Assembly: GCF_902498195.1 (NCBI RefSeq)
Contig: NZ_CABVIY010000008.1
Coordinates: forward strand, 332,125-396,124
DNA from: Pseudomonas fluorescens
GTDB taxonomy: Bacteria > Pseudomonadota > Gammaproteobacteria > Pseudomonadales > Pseudomonadaceae
DNA length: 64,000 nucleotides
Direction: 5' to 3'
A program made the position numbers and the translations under genes. Of this stretch, positions 9,036 to 17,446 are shown piece by piece (the stretch's first letter is position 1; every line of letters starts with the position of its first letter). The notes below the pieces were generated by a model. The model saw only the letters and a program-made list of their open reading frames with translations. It did not search any database and was not told the origin of the DNA.

Positions 9036-9121
9036 CAAGTTCTAGACCGCTAGGGCGGGGTCCAGATATCTGCCAACACTTAACACAACATAGGAGCATC
9101 GAAGGGCTTCACCAGCCATTC
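8990..9121 (-). ncRNA. ersA: Small regulatory RNA ErsA (Spot 42-like)
   Basis: The engB-polA interval is where ErsA lies in P. aeruginosa. On the minus strand an AlgU (sigma-22) type promoter, GAACTA (9155-9150), a 17-nt spacer and TCAGA (9132-9128), predicts a start near 9121. A strong terminator with an eight-U tail ends at 8990. The predicted RNA is about 132 nt, the length reported for ErsA. The terminator hairpin carries a C-rich loop segment (ACTTCCCCCTCCCC), the kind of unpaired seed ErsA uses on targets such as algC and oprD mRNA with Hfq. Ends are predicted from motifs, not measured. Confidence 0.85.
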
Positions 9122-9127
9122 AGTAAC

Positions 9128-9155
9128 TCTGAGTAGTGATGTTGCAGATTAGTTC
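9128..9155 (-). promoter_or_regulatory. AlgU/sigma-22-type promoter of ErsA
   Basis: GAACTA, a 17-nt spacer and TCAGA read on the minus strand match the AlgU/RpoE consensus (GAACTT, N16-17, TCTGA) at most positions. The spacing to the start of the 132-nt RNA is right. This places ErsA in the envelope-stress regulon, which KinB at the window start also influences. Confidence 0.7.
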
Positions 9156-9232
9156 AGATCTTTTTCAAAAGACTTTGGAATAACCCCCAGAACAATCCGG
9201 ACTAAGGGCTCTGCAGCCCTCTAGCGCGGCAC

Positions 9233-9268
9233 TTTTTGCAGGAGCGAGCGTGCTCGCTCCTGCAAAAA
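9233..9268 (-). terminator. Palindrome acting as polA terminator (REP-like)
   Basis: A near-perfect inverted repeat (GCAGGAGCGAGC / GCTCGCTCCTGC) is flanked by T5 and A6 runs, just after the polA stop codon at 9285. It works as an intrinsic terminator on both strands. The core GGAGCGAGC is the same as in the second repeat family found at 26.7 and 45.2 kb, so a mobile palindrome may have been co-opted. Confidence 0.75.
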
Positions 9269-9284
9269 AGGGTTCTTAATCGGC

Positions 9285-12101
9285 TCAGTGAGCCTCATCC
9301 CAATTGTTGCCTACGCCTACTTCGACCAGCAAAGGGACATCCAGTTTCGCGGCGCTGCTCATATGGACGCGAATTTCTTCACGAACCTGGTCGACCAGGT
9401 CTTCACGCACCTCCAGCACCAATTCATCGTGCACCTGAAGGATGACTTTGGCGTCGAGGCCGGACGACGTCAGCCAGTTGTCCACCGCGACCATGGCTTT
9501 CTTGATGATGTCCGCCGCGGTGCCTTGCATCGGTGCATTGATCGCCGTGCGCTCGGCGGCGGCGCGTTCCTGCGGCTTGTTGGAGTTGATCTCCGGCAGA
9601 TACAGCCGGCGCCCGAAGAACGTTTCCACATAACCCTGGTCCGCCGCCTGCGCGCGGGTGCGGTCCATGTACTCGCGCACGCCCGGGTAACGGGCGAAGT
9701 AGGTATCGATGTAGGCCTTGGCGGTCTTGGTGTCGACACCGATGTCCTTGCCGAGCTTCTGCGCGCCCATGCCGTAGATCAGGCCGAAGTTGATCGCCTT
9801 GGCGCCGCGCCGTTGGTCGGAAGTCACGTCCGCCAGCTCAACCTTGAATACTTCGGCGGCGGTGGCGGTATGCACGTCCAGATTGTGGCGGAAGGCGTTC
9901 ATCAGGCCTTCGTCGCGGGACAGGTGCGCCATGATCCGCAATTCGATCTGCGAATAGTCCGCCGCCAGCAACTTGTAGCCGGCCGGCGCGACGAAGGCCT
10001 GGCGAATGCGGCGTCCTTCCGCCGTGCGCACCGGGATGTTCTGCAGGTTCGGATCGCTGGAAGACAGGCGACCGGTGGACGCCACCGCCTGGTGATACGA
10101 GGTGTGAATGCGCCCTGTACGCGGGTTGATCTGTTCCGGCAAACGATCGGTGTAGGTGCTTTTCAGCTTGCTCATGGAACGATATTCCATCAGCACCTTG
10201 GGCAACCGGTAGTCGTCCTCGGCCAGCTTGGCCAAGACCTCTTCGGCCGTGGACGGCTGGCCCTTGGCAGTCTTCTTCAGCACCGGCAGGCCGAGTTTCT
10301 CGTAAAGAATGACCCCAAGCTGCTTCGGTGAACCGAGGTTGAACTCCTCACCGGCAATCTCGAAGGCTTCGCGCTCCAGCGCCACCATTTTGTCGCCCAG
10401 TTCGATGCTCTGCACCCCAAGCAGCGCGGCATCGACGAATGCGCCCTGGCGTTCGATACGCGCCAGCACCGGCACCAACGGGATCTCAATGTCGGTCAGC
10501 ACGCTGGCCAGGGTTGGAATGGCGCTCAGTTTCTCGAAGAGTGCCTGATGCAGGCGCAGGGTGATGTCGGCGTCTTCGGCGGCATAAGGGCCGGCCTGCT
10601 CAAGGGCAATCTGATCGAAGGTCAGCTGCTTCACGCCTTTGCCGGCGATGTCCTGGAAGCTCACCGTGGTGTGGTCCAGGTACTTCAGCGCCAGGCTGTC
10701 CATGTCATGGCGGGTGGCCGTGGAATTGAGCACGTAGGATTCGAGCATGGTGTCGAAGGCAACGCCGCGCACGGTGATGCCGTTGGCCTGGTCGCCACCG
10801 ATGGCGCAGTTGGCCAGGATGTTCATGTCGAACTTGGCGTGCTGGCCGACCTTGAGCTTGTTCGGGTCTTCCAGGATCGGCTTGAGGGCGCGTAAAACGG
10901 TGTCGCGATCCAGCTGCTCGGGCACGCCGATGTAGGAGTGGGTCAGCGGGATGTAGGCCGCTTCATTGGCCTGGACCGCAAACGACAGACCTACGAGCTG
11001 CGCCTGTTGGGCGTCGATGCCGGTGGTTTCGGTGTCAAAGGCGAACAGTGTGGCGTTGTTCAGTTTTTCCAGCCAGGCGTCGAAGCGTGCCTGATCAAGG
11101 ATGGTTTCGTAGCGGGTTTCAGACGTTGCCACCGGCGCTTCGGCCTCGGCTTCAGCTTCGGCGGCGCTGAAAAGATCGCCGGCCGGCGCTGGTTCGGCGG
11201 CAGCGCTCAGCTCGATGCGTTTGGCATCTCGCTGCAGATCGTTCAGCCAGCTCTTGAATTCGAGCAGGTTGTAGAGTTCGGTCAGCTTGACCGGATCTTC
11301 CGGACCCATTTGCAGGTCATCAAGACCGATGTCCAGCGGCACATCGACCTTGATTGTCGCCAGCTGATAGGAGAGGAACGCCATCTCCTTGTGTTCTTCG
11401 AGCTTGGCCGGCAGGGTCTTGGCGCCGCGGATCGGCAAGGTCGGCACGATGTCGAGCTGCGCGTAGAGTTCGGTCAGGCCGCCGTTCACACCCACCAGCA
11501 GGCCGGAGGCGGTTTTCGGACCGATGCCCGGAACGCCTGGAATGTTGTCGGAAGAGTCTCCCATGAGCGCCAGATAATCGATGATCTGCTCCGGAGCGAC
11601 GCCGAATTTCTCCTTCACGCCCTCCACGTCCATGCTGCTACCGGTCATGGTGTTGACCAAGGTAATGTGGCCGTCGACCAGTTGCGCCATGTCCTTGTCG
11701 CCGGTGGAGATGACCACCGGACGATCAGCCGCGGCACTGCTGCGGGCCAGGGTGCCGATCACGTCGTCGGCTTCGACGCCTTCGACGCACAGCAGCGGGA
11801 AGCCCAGGGCGATCACGCTCTGGTGCAGCGGTTCGATCTGCACACGCATGTCGTCGGGCATGCTCGGACGGTTGGCTTTGTATTCGGCGTACATCTCATC
11901 GCGAAATGTCCCACCCTTGGCGTCGAACACCACGGCGAAGGGGCTGTCCGGGTACTGCTTGCGCAGACTCTTGAGCATGTTCAACACGCCCTTGACTGCA
12001 CCGGTCGGCAGGCCTTTGGAAGTGGTCAGCGGTGGCAGCGCGTGAAAGGCGCGGTACAGGTAAGAAGAACCGTCCACCAGGACGAGGGGGGCTTGGCTCA
12101 T
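9285..12101 (-). CDS. polA: DNA polymerase I
   Basis: The 938-aa protein has all three parts. A 5'-3' exonuclease domain (residues 1-295) includes DGSSYLYRA, EADDVIG and the helix-hairpin-helix IPGVPGIG. A 3'-5' proofreading domain (about 325-520) has FDTETTG and DxxxD residues intact. The polymerase domain (about 560-938) has motif A DYSQIELR, the O helix RRGAKAINFGLIYG and motif C QVHDELVLE. It fills gaps and removes RNA primers. I start at ATG 12101 (MSQAPLVLVDG) rather than the in-frame ATT/TTG-region codons at 12113. A palindromic terminator follows. Confidence 0.97.
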   Translation of the reverse strand: MSQAPLVLVDGSSYLYRAFHALPPLTTSKGLPTGAVKGVLNMLKSLRKQYPDSPFAVVFDAKGGTFRDEMYAEYKANRPSMPDDMRVQIEPLHQSVIALGFPLLCVEGVEADDVIGTLARSSAAADRPVVISTGDKDMAQLVDGHITLVNTMTGSSMDVEGVKEKFGVAPEQIIDYLALMGDSSDNIPGVPGIGPKTASGLLVGVNGGLTELYAQLDIVPTLPIRGAKTLPAKLEEHKEMAFLSYQLATIKVDVPLDIGLDDLQMGPEDPVKLTELYNLLEFKSWLNDLQRDAKRIELSAAAEPAPAGDLFSAAEAEAEAEAPVATSETRYETILDQARFDAWLEKLNNATLFAFDTETTGIDAQQAQLVGLSFAVQANEAAYIPLTHSYIGVPEQLDRDTVLRALKPILEDPNKLKVGQHAKFDMNILANCAIGGDQANGITVRGVAFDTMLESYVLNSTATRHDMDSLALKYLDHTTVSFQDIAGKGVKQLTFDQIALEQAGPYAAEDADITLRLHQALFEKLSAIPTLASVLTDIEIPLVPVLARIERQGAFVDAALLGVQSIELGDKMVALEREAFEIAGEEFNLGSPKQLGVILYEKLGLPVLKKTAKGQPSTAEEVLAKLAEDDYRLPKVLMEYRSMSKLKSTYTDRLPEQINPRTGRIHTSYHQAVASTGRLSSSDPNLQNIPVRTAEGRRIRQAFVAPAGYKLLAADYSQIELRIMAHLSRDEGLMNAFRHNLDVHTATAAEVFKVELADVTSDQRRGAKAINFGLIYGMGAQKLGKDIGVDTKTAKAYIDTYFARYPGVREYMDRTRAQAADQGYVETFFGRRLYLPEINSNKPQERAAAERTAINAPMQGTAADIIKKAMVAVDNWLTSSGLDAKVILQVHDELVLEVREDLVDQVREEIRVHMSSAAKLDVPLLVEVGVGNNWDEAH

Positions 12102-12175
12102 GAGCAGGATCAACCTTTTCGGCGGGTCCGGCGCTAGAATAGCGGGACCGTTGACGACAAAGGGACAAGGTTATC

Positions 12176-12466
12176 ATGCGCACACTAAATCGCCTGTTGC
12201 TGGCTGGGTTGTTTGCAATCACACCGTTGGCCGCGATGGCGGCGGACGATGCGCCGACGCCGGAACCGGATGTAACCATTCGCACGGAAGGCGACAATAC
12301 GATCAAGGAATACCGGCAGAATGGCTTTCTGTACGCTATCCAGGTCACGCCGAAGGGCGGGAAGCCGTACTTTCTGGTGCGCGCCGATGGATCGGACGGT
12401 AACTTCATCCGCTCGGACCAGCCCGATATGCTGATTCCGTCGTGGAAGATTTTTGAGTGGAAATAG
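12176..12466 (+). CDS. DUF2782 family periplasmic protein
   Basis: The 96-aa protein has a Sec signal peptide (cut near AMAAD) and the DUF2782 core with EYRQNGFLYAIQV and PSWKIFEW. The family is widespread in gammaproteobacteria and almost always sits between polA and thrB; its function is unknown. A good RBS (GGACAAGG) precedes the ATG, and a TAGAAT -10-like box lies at about 12135. It is read divergently from polA. Confidence 0.9.
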   Translation: MRTLNRLLLAGLFAITPLAAMAADDAPTPEPDVTIRTEGDNTIKEYRQNGFLYAIQVTPKGGKPYFLVRADGSDGNFIRSDQPDMLIPSWKIFEWK

Positions 12467-12523
12467 TTTCTTAATTTCAACCGGCGCTGGCTCAACAGCG
12501 GCGCCCGTACTGGCAGTTTAAAC

Positions 12524-13474
12524 ATGTCTGTGTTCACCCCCCTGGCTCGGCCCGAGCTGGAAACCTTTCTCGCCCCTTATGGCCTCGGCCGCCTGCTTGA
12601 TTTCCAGGGGATTGCCGCCGGTAGTGAAAACACCAATTTCTTTATCAGCCTGGAGCAGGGCGAGTTTGTCCTGACGCTGGTCGAGCGTGGTCCGGTCCAG
12701 GAGATGCCGTTCTTCATCGAGTTGCTCGACGTGCTGCACGAGGCCGACCTGCCGGTGCCCTACGCCTTGCGCACCACCGATGGCGTTGCACTGCGCGAAT
12801 TGGCCGGCAAGCCCGCGCTGTTGCAGCCGCGCCTGGCCGGCAAGCACATCAAGCAAGCCAATGCCCAGCATTGCGCGCAGGTGGGCGAGTTGTTGGCGCA
12901 TCTGCACCTGGCGACCCAGGCCAACATGATCAAGCGCAAGACCGATCGCGGCCTGGACTGGATGCTGGAAGAGGGCACGCAATTTCTGTCGCACCTCAAG
13001 GCCGATCAGAAAGATCTGCTGCAACGGGCGCTGGATGAAATCACGCAGCAGAAAGAGAAAATCCTGGCGCTGCCACGGGCCAACATCCACGCCGATCTGT
13101 TCCGCGATAACGCGATGTTCGAAGGCACGCACCTGACCGGGTTGATCGATTTCTACAACGCCTGCTCGGGGCCGATGCTCTATGACGTGGCGATTGCCTT
13201 GAACGACTGGTGTTCCGACGATGAAGGATTGATCGACGGGCCGCGGGCACGGGCGTTGCTGGGGGCTTATGCCGCGCTGCGACCGTTCACGGCTGCCGAA
13301 GCCGAGTTGTGGCCGACCATGCTGCGGGTGGCTTGCGTGCGCTTCTGGCTGTCGCGGCTGATCGCGGCGGAGTCATTCGCCGGGCAGGATGTGTTGATTC
13401 ACGATCCGATGGAATTCCAGCAGCGGTTGGCGCAGCGACAGACCGTCAGCACGCCGTTGCCATTTGCCCTCTAG
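12524..13474 (+). CDS. thrB: Homoserine kinase (ThrB, choline-kinase-like class)
   Basis: The 316-aa protein belongs to the aminoglycoside phosphotransferase/choline kinase fold used for homoserine phosphorylation in Pseudomonas rather than the GHMP fold of E. coli ThrB. Motifs are ENTNFFI near the nucleotide pocket, the Brenner box ANIHADLFRDN (catalytic Asp) and GLIDFYNAC (metal-binding Asp). It makes O-phosphohomoserine for threonine synthesis and acts in the cytoplasm. No strong RBS is visible at the chosen ATG, which lies 57 nt after the DUF2782 stop, so it may depend on the upstream transcript. Confidence 0.93.
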   Translation: MSVFTPLARPELETFLAPYGLGRLLDFQGIAAGSENTNFFISLEQGEFVLTLVERGPVQEMPFFIELLDVLHEADLPVPYALRTTDGVALRELAGKPALLQPRLAGKHIKQANAQHCAQVGELLAHLHLATQANMIKRKTDRGLDWMLEEGTQFLSHLKADQKDLLQRALDEITQQKEKILALPRANIHADLFRDNAMFEGTHLTGLIDFYNACSGPMLYDVAIALNDWCSDDEGLIDGPRARALLGAYAALRPFTAAEAELWPTMLRVACVRFWLSRLIAAESFAGQDVLIHDPMEFQQRLAQRQTVSTPLPFAL

Positions 13475-13478
13475 AAGC

Positions 13479-13562
13479 TTCGCGAGCAAGCCCGCTCCCA
13501 CGTGTTGACCGCATCCCTTCTGGATGCATCGGGTCAACTGTGGGAGCGGGCTTGTTCGCGAA
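13479..13562. repeat. REP pair (BIME), family 1
   Basis: Two inverted copies of CGCGAGCAAGCCCGCTCCCA, with one mismatch in the right arm (TTCGCG), are separated by about 40 nt. They lie between the convergent thrB and znuA ends. Related pairs occur at 22.4, 28.3, 32.2 and 41.0 kb. Confidence 0.9.
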
Positions 13563-13585
13563 AGGGGCGGCTCGATTTCCGGGCG

Positions 13586-14515
13586 TTACAACGACTCCAG
13601 GCACCCCGCCAGATCATTCCCCAACTTCTCCAGCACCTGCTCATACCCCTGAGCCGTCGCCGGCGTGTACCCGCCCAGCGCATCCAGTTCCGCCAGTTTC
13701 ACCGGCAGGCCGGCCACCAGGGTTTCCGCCAGGCGCGGGCGCAACGGGGGTTCGCTGAACACACAGGTCTTGCCGACTTCCTGCAACCGCGTGCGCATTG
13801 CCGCGACGTGTTGTGCGCCGGGTTGTACCTCGGCGGCCACACTGAACACACCGGCATGCTTGAGGCCGTAAGCGTCTTCGAAGTAGTCGAAGGCTTCGTG
13901 GAAGACGAAGTAAGGCTTGCCTTCAACGCTGGCCAGGCGTTTTTTCAGGCGTAGATCCAGCGCATCCAGACGCTCATCGAAGGCCTTGAGGTTGCTCTGA
14001 TACCGCACGGCATTGGCAGGGTCGGCGGCGCTGAGATCCTCAGCCATCTTCGTGGCAATGACCCGGGCGTTGATCGGCGACAGCCACAAATGCGCGTCCA
14101 GGCTACCCGGGCGGTGATCATGGTCATGCTCATCGGCTTCTTCGGCGTGGGAGTGATTGTCCTCGGCGAAATGGCGCAGTTTCATACCGGGCAAATCCTG
14201 CACGGCGACGCTGGGCAGCGTACGACCATTCAGCACCCGCGGCAGGAAACCTTCCATGTCCGGGCCGATCCAGTACAGCAGATCCACCGATTGCACCTTC
14301 CGTACGTCGGATGGGCGCAAGGCATAGTTATGCGGAGAAGCACCCGGTGGCAGCAACACTTCCGGGATCGCCACACCGTCCTGCACCGCCGCGGCAATCA
14401 GCTGTAGTGGCTTGATGCTGGTGAGGACCCTGACCTCGGCGTGCGCCGTACCGATCAGCAGAAAACTTGCGACAAATGCGACAAAGATAGAAAAAAGTCG
14501 GGACACGATGACCAC
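13586..14515 (-). CDS. znuA: Zinc ABC transporter substrate-binding protein ZnuA
   Basis: The 309-aa precursor has a signal peptide cut near TAHAE. Zinc ligands typical of cluster A-I binding proteins are seen: PHNYALRPSD, LDAHLWLSP and FHEAFDYF. A His/Asp/Glu-rich loop (about residues 118-135, with HSHAEE and HDHDH) is the usual zinc-scavenging loop of ZnuA. The start shown is a GTG at 14515; another GTG three codons downstream is equally possible. It is divergent from zur-znuC-znuB and shares a 57-bp control region with a candidate Zur box. Confidence 0.95.
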   Translation of the reverse strand: MVIVSRLFSIFVAFVASFLLIGTAHAEVRVLTSIKPLQLIAAAVQDGVAIPEVLLPPGASPHNYALRPSDVRKVQSVDLLYWIGPDMEGFLPRVLNGRTLPSVAVQDLPGMKLRHFAEDNHSHAEEADEHDHDHRPGSLDAHLWLSPINARVIATKMAEDLSAADPANAVRYQSNLKAFDERLDALDLRLKKRLASVEGKPYFVFHEAFDYFEDAYGLKHAGVFSVAAEVQPGAQHVAAMRTRLQEVGKTCVFSEPPLRPRLAETLVAGLPVKLAELDALGGYTPATAQGYEQVLEKLGNDLAGCLESL

Positions 14516-14533
14516 TCGAAGAGGCGAGAACGG

Positions 14534-14546
14534 GTAACATAATAAC
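14534..14546. promoter_or_regulatory. Candidate Zur box between znuA and zur
   Basis: GTAACATAATAAC (reverse complement GTTATTATGTTAC) matches 10 of 13 positions of the gammaproteobacterial Zur core GTTATAnTATAAC. It sits in the 57-bp divergent region, where one dimer site could repress both directions. Assigned by motif and position only. Confidence 0.5.
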
Positions 14547-14572
14547 GTCTCTCACAAAACTCGTCGCCGCTC

Positions 14573-15055
14573 ATGCCTAAAACTCCTATTGCCAGCCGTC
14601 CCCACGACCACTCTCATTGCGTGCACAGCGCTCTGTCAGAGGCCGATGCCCTGTGCGAACGTCAAGGCTTGCGCCTGACCGCGTTGCGTCGGCGGGTGCT
14701 GGAACTGGTGTGGCAAAGTCACAAACCGTTGGGCGCCTACGACATTCTCGCGGTGCTCAGCGAACAGGATGGCCGCCGAGCGGCGCCGCCGACGGTGTAC
14801 CGCGCGCTGGATTTCCTGCTGGAAAACGGCCTCGTGCACCGGATCTCTTCACTCAACGCCTTCATCGGCTGCAATCATCCGGAGCACGCGCACCAGGGCC
14901 AGTTCCTGATTTGCCGCGACTGCCACGCCGCCATTGAGCTCGAACAGAAATCCATCAGCGACGCGATCATCGCCAGCGCCAGGGATGTCGGGTTCGTCGT
15001 CGAAGGCCAGACCGTCGAAGTAGTCGGTCTCTGCTCGGGTTGCCAGGGGGCTTGA
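14573..15055 (+). CDS. zur: Zinc uptake regulator Zur (Np20)
   Basis: The 160-aa Fur-family repressor has a winged helix in the first half (AAPPTVYRALDFLLENG recognition region) and a C-terminal metal domain. Structural zinc cysteines are in ICRDC and LCSGC, and regulatory His/Glu are in NHPEHAHQG. The N terminus has an additional HDHSHCVH cluster. When zinc is plentiful it represses znu genes. It is the first gene of zur-znuC-znuB, and its stop overlaps the znuC start (TGATG), so it is autoregulated if the upstream box is real. Confidence 0.95.
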   Translation: MPKTPIASRPHDHSHCVHSALSEADALCERQGLRLTALRRRVLELVWQSHKPLGAYDILAVLSEQDGRRAAPPTVYRALDFLLENGLVHRISSLNAFIGCNHPEHAHQGQFLICRDCHAAIELEQKSISDAIIASARDVGFVVEGQTVEVVGLCSGCQGA

Positions 15056-15840
15056 TGAGCAACGCGCTGATCCGCCTCGAACAGGTTGCTGTCACGTTTG
15101 CCGGGCAAAGTGTGCTGGATAACATCGAGCTGAGCGTCGAGCCAGGGCAGATTGTCACCCTGATCGGCCCCAATGGCGCCGGCAAGACCACCCTGGTGCG
15201 CGCCGTGCTCGGTTTGTTGAAACCCGACAGCGGCAGTGTCTGGCGCAAGCCGAAACTGCGGGTCGGCTATATGCCGCAAAAGCTGCATGTCGATCCGACC
15301 CTGCCGCTCTCGGTCCTGCGTTTCTTGCGCCTGGTGCCGGGGGTGGACCGTGCAATGGCCTTGGCCGCGCTCAAGGAAGTCGGTGCCGAACAGGTGATCG
15401 ACAGCCCCGTGCAAAGTGTCTCCGGGGGTGAGATGCAGCGGGTCCTGCTGGCTCGTGCCCTGCTGCGCGAACCGGAACTGCTGGTGCTCGACGAGCCGGT
15501 ACAAGGCGTCGACGTGGCCGGCCAGGCCGAGCTCTACAGCCTGATCACCCGCCTGCGCGACCGTCACGGCTGCGGTGTGCTGATGGTCTCCCACGATCTG
15601 CATTTGGTGATGAGCACCACCGATCAAGTGGTTTGCCTGAATCGCCACGTCTGCTGCTCCGGCCACCCGGAACAGGTCAGCGGCGATCCGGCTTTCGTCG
15701 AGCTGTTCGGAAAAAACGCACAAAGCCTGGCGATTTATCACCACCATCACGACCACGCCCACGACCTGCATGGCTCGGTGGTCAAGGCGCCCGGGTCGGG
15801 CCATAACCATGTTCACGGAGATAGCTGCAAGCATGGCTGA
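15055..15840 (+). CDS. znuC: Zinc ABC transporter ATP-binding protein ZnuC
   Basis: The 261-aa ATPase has Walker A GPNGAGKTT, Q loop MPQK, signature VSGGEMQR, Walker B LLVLDEP and switch His VSHDLH. The last 35 residues form a His-rich tail (HHHHDHAHD and HNHVHGD) beyond the ATPase fold. ATG at 15055 overlaps the zur stop by 1 nt. The protein energises ZnuB for zinc import across the inner membrane. Confidence 0.95.
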   Translation: MSNALIRLEQVAVTFAGQSVLDNIELSVEPGQIVTLIGPNGAGKTTLVRAVLGLLKPDSGSVWRKPKLRVGYMPQKLHVDPTLPLSVLRFLRLVPGVDRAMALAALKEVGAEQVIDSPVQSVSGGEMQRVLLARALLREPELLVLDEPVQGVDVAGQAELYSLITRLRDRHGCGVLMVSHDLHLVMSTTDQVVCLNRHVCCSGHPEQVSGDPAFVELFGKNAQSLAIYHHHHDHAHDLHGSVVKAPGSGHNHVHGDSCKHG

Positions 15841-16621
15841 TTTTCTGCTCTACGCCCTGCTTGCAGGCTTGGCTTTGGCGGTCGTCGCGGGGCCGTTGGG
15901 TTCTTTCGTGGTCTGGCGGCGCATGGCCTATTTTGGCGACACCCTGTCCCACGCGGCGTTGCTGGGTGTGGCGTTGGGCTTCCTGCTGGATGTCAGCCCG
16001 ACCGTCGCGGTGACTGTAGGCTGCCTGCTGTTGGCGGTGCTGCTGGTGACGTTGCAACAGCGCCAACCGCTGGCGTCCGACACGCTTTTGGGAATTCTCG
16101 CACCGAGCACCCTCTCTCTGGGCCTGGTGGTACTAAGCTTCATGCACGAAGTACGGATCGACCTGATGGCCTATCTGTTCGGCGACCTGTTGGCGATCAG
16201 CCCGACCGATCTGGCGTGGATTCTCGGCGGCAGTGCGGCGGTGCTGGTGTTGCTCGTCACGTTGTGGCGACCGTTGCTGGCGATCACCGTGCATGAGGAG
16301 CTGGCCAGGGTCGAAGGCCTGCCCGTGGCGGGGTTGCGCATGGCGTTGATGTTGCTGATCGCCGTGGTGATTGCGGTGGCGATGAAAATCGTCGGTGTAT
16401 TGCTGATTACTTCGTTGCTGATCATTCCAGCGGCTGCGGCACAGCGTCACGCCCGCTCGCCGGAACAGATGGCACTGGGCGCGAGCCTGCTGGGCATACT
16501 CGCCGTGTGTGGCGGGCTGGCGCTGTCCTGGTTCAAGGACACCCCGGCCGGCCCGTCGATTGTGGTGACGGCCGCCGCGCTGTTTCTGCTGAGTTTTGTT
16601 CTGCCCCGTCGAGGGGTGTAG
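15833..16621 (+). CDS. znuB: Zinc ABC transporter permease ZnuB
   Basis: The 262-aa integral membrane protein has about eight hydrophobic segments and the ABC-3 family signature (RRMAYFGDTLSHAALLG, with coupling residues). It forms the zinc channel with ZnuC. I start at ATG 15833 (MADFLLYA), which overlaps the znuC stop by 8 nt; an upstream in-frame codon would add residues without similarity to the family. Confidence 0.95.
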   Translation: MADFLLYALLAGLALAVVAGPLGSFVVWRRMAYFGDTLSHAALLGVALGFLLDVSPTVAVTVGCLLLAVLLVTLQQRQPLASDTLLGILAPSTLSLGLVVLSFMHEVRIDLMAYLFGDLLAISPTDLAWILGGSAAVLVLLVTLWRPLLAITVHEELARVEGLPVAGLRMALMLLIAVVIAVAMKIVGVLLITSLLIIPAAAAQRHARSPEQMALGASLLGILAVCGGLALSWFKDTPAGPSIVVTAAALFLLSFVLPRRGV

Positions 16622-16658
16622 ACTTGCTCGCTTTTTGCGCAAATAGAGAGTCGCAGGA

Positions 16659-17375
16659 ATGAAGCTGTTCACCTCCCGTTATCTGCTCCTTGTCGCATTT
16701 TCTCTGCTACTGGGCGCTTGCCAAAGCACGCCACCGGCAGCCATCGAGGCCCAGGATGCGCGTGCGACGGCGATTGCACAGCTGGAACAAAGCCTGGCCA
16801 GCAGCGAGTTGGCCACCGCCGAAGGTCAGCTGGCCGCTTTGCAGGCGCAATCGCCCGACGATCAATCCCTGGAACAATACCAGCGGCAATTGGCCGAAGC
16901 CTATCTGATGCGGAGTCAGATCGTGCTGCAAAAAGGTGATGTCAACGCGGCTGCCACGGCCCTGGCCCGTGCCCGCGCCCTGATGCCCAAGGCGCCTGCG
17001 CTGACCGGCGGGGTCAACGGCGCCCTTGCGCAAGCCCGCAAGGCGGAACTGGATAAAGCCGAAGCGGACCTGAAGTCTGCCGAAGCCAAGCGCAAAGCCA
17101 AGGTCATTGATCCGGAAGCTGAAAGCACCACGGTGAAGCTGAAGTTCACCGATATGGGAAAAATGCGCCGTCAATTGGACGCTATCGCCGCCGATGTGGT
17201 GAATTTTCAATGCGACGTGAGCATTCAGGTGCCGCGTACCGATGATTATCCATGGCTGGCCAACTTGCTGACCAAGCGGGTGAACAAGCTTGATCCGGAG
17301 TTCGATTTGAAGCTGGAGCGACAGATTGATCGCAGCGTTCCGGCGCAGATGGTTCTTACCCCCCGCAAGCCCTGA
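16659..17375 (+). CDS. Lipoprotein with helical repeats, function unknown
   Basis: The 238-aa protein has lipobox LLGAC (Cys20). Alanine/glutamine-rich helices resembling TPR-type repeats (about residues 30-150) are followed by a C-terminal domain that includes LKFTDMGKMRRQL and a Cys in NFQCDVSI. The last region (DYPWLANLLTKRVN) looks like a small folded domain. No enzyme motif is visible. It follows znuB by 37 nt and could be on the same transcript. A counterpart in the same place is known in P. aeruginosa (PA5502), without an assigned role. Confidence 0.8.
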   Translation: MKLFTSRYLLLVAFSLLLGACQSTPPAAIEAQDARATAIAQLEQSLASSELATAEGQLAALQAQSPDDQSLEQYQRQLAEAYLMRSQIVLQKGDVNAAATALARARALMPKAPALTGGVNGALAQARKAELDKAEADLKSAEAKRKAKVIDPEAESTTVKLKFTDMGKMRRQLDAIAADVVNFQCDVSIQVPRTDDYPWLANLLTKRVNKLDPEFDLKLERQIDRSVPAQMVLTPRKP

Positions 17376-17376
17376 G

Positions 17377-17433
17377 AAAAAGATCGCAGCCAGCGACAGC
17401 TCCTGTAGGAGCTGCCGAAGGCTGCGATCATTT
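17377..17433. repeat. Palindromic repeat, family 3 (GATCGCAGC type)
   Basis: AAAAAGATCGCAGCC pairs with GGCTGCGATCATTT around an inner palindrome (CAGCTCCTGTAGGAGCTG). A related copy is at 43471-43535. It lies just after the convergent lipoprotein and katE ends and could serve as a bidirectional terminator. Confidence 0.8.
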
Positions 17434-17446
17434 GTTTTGGCTACAT

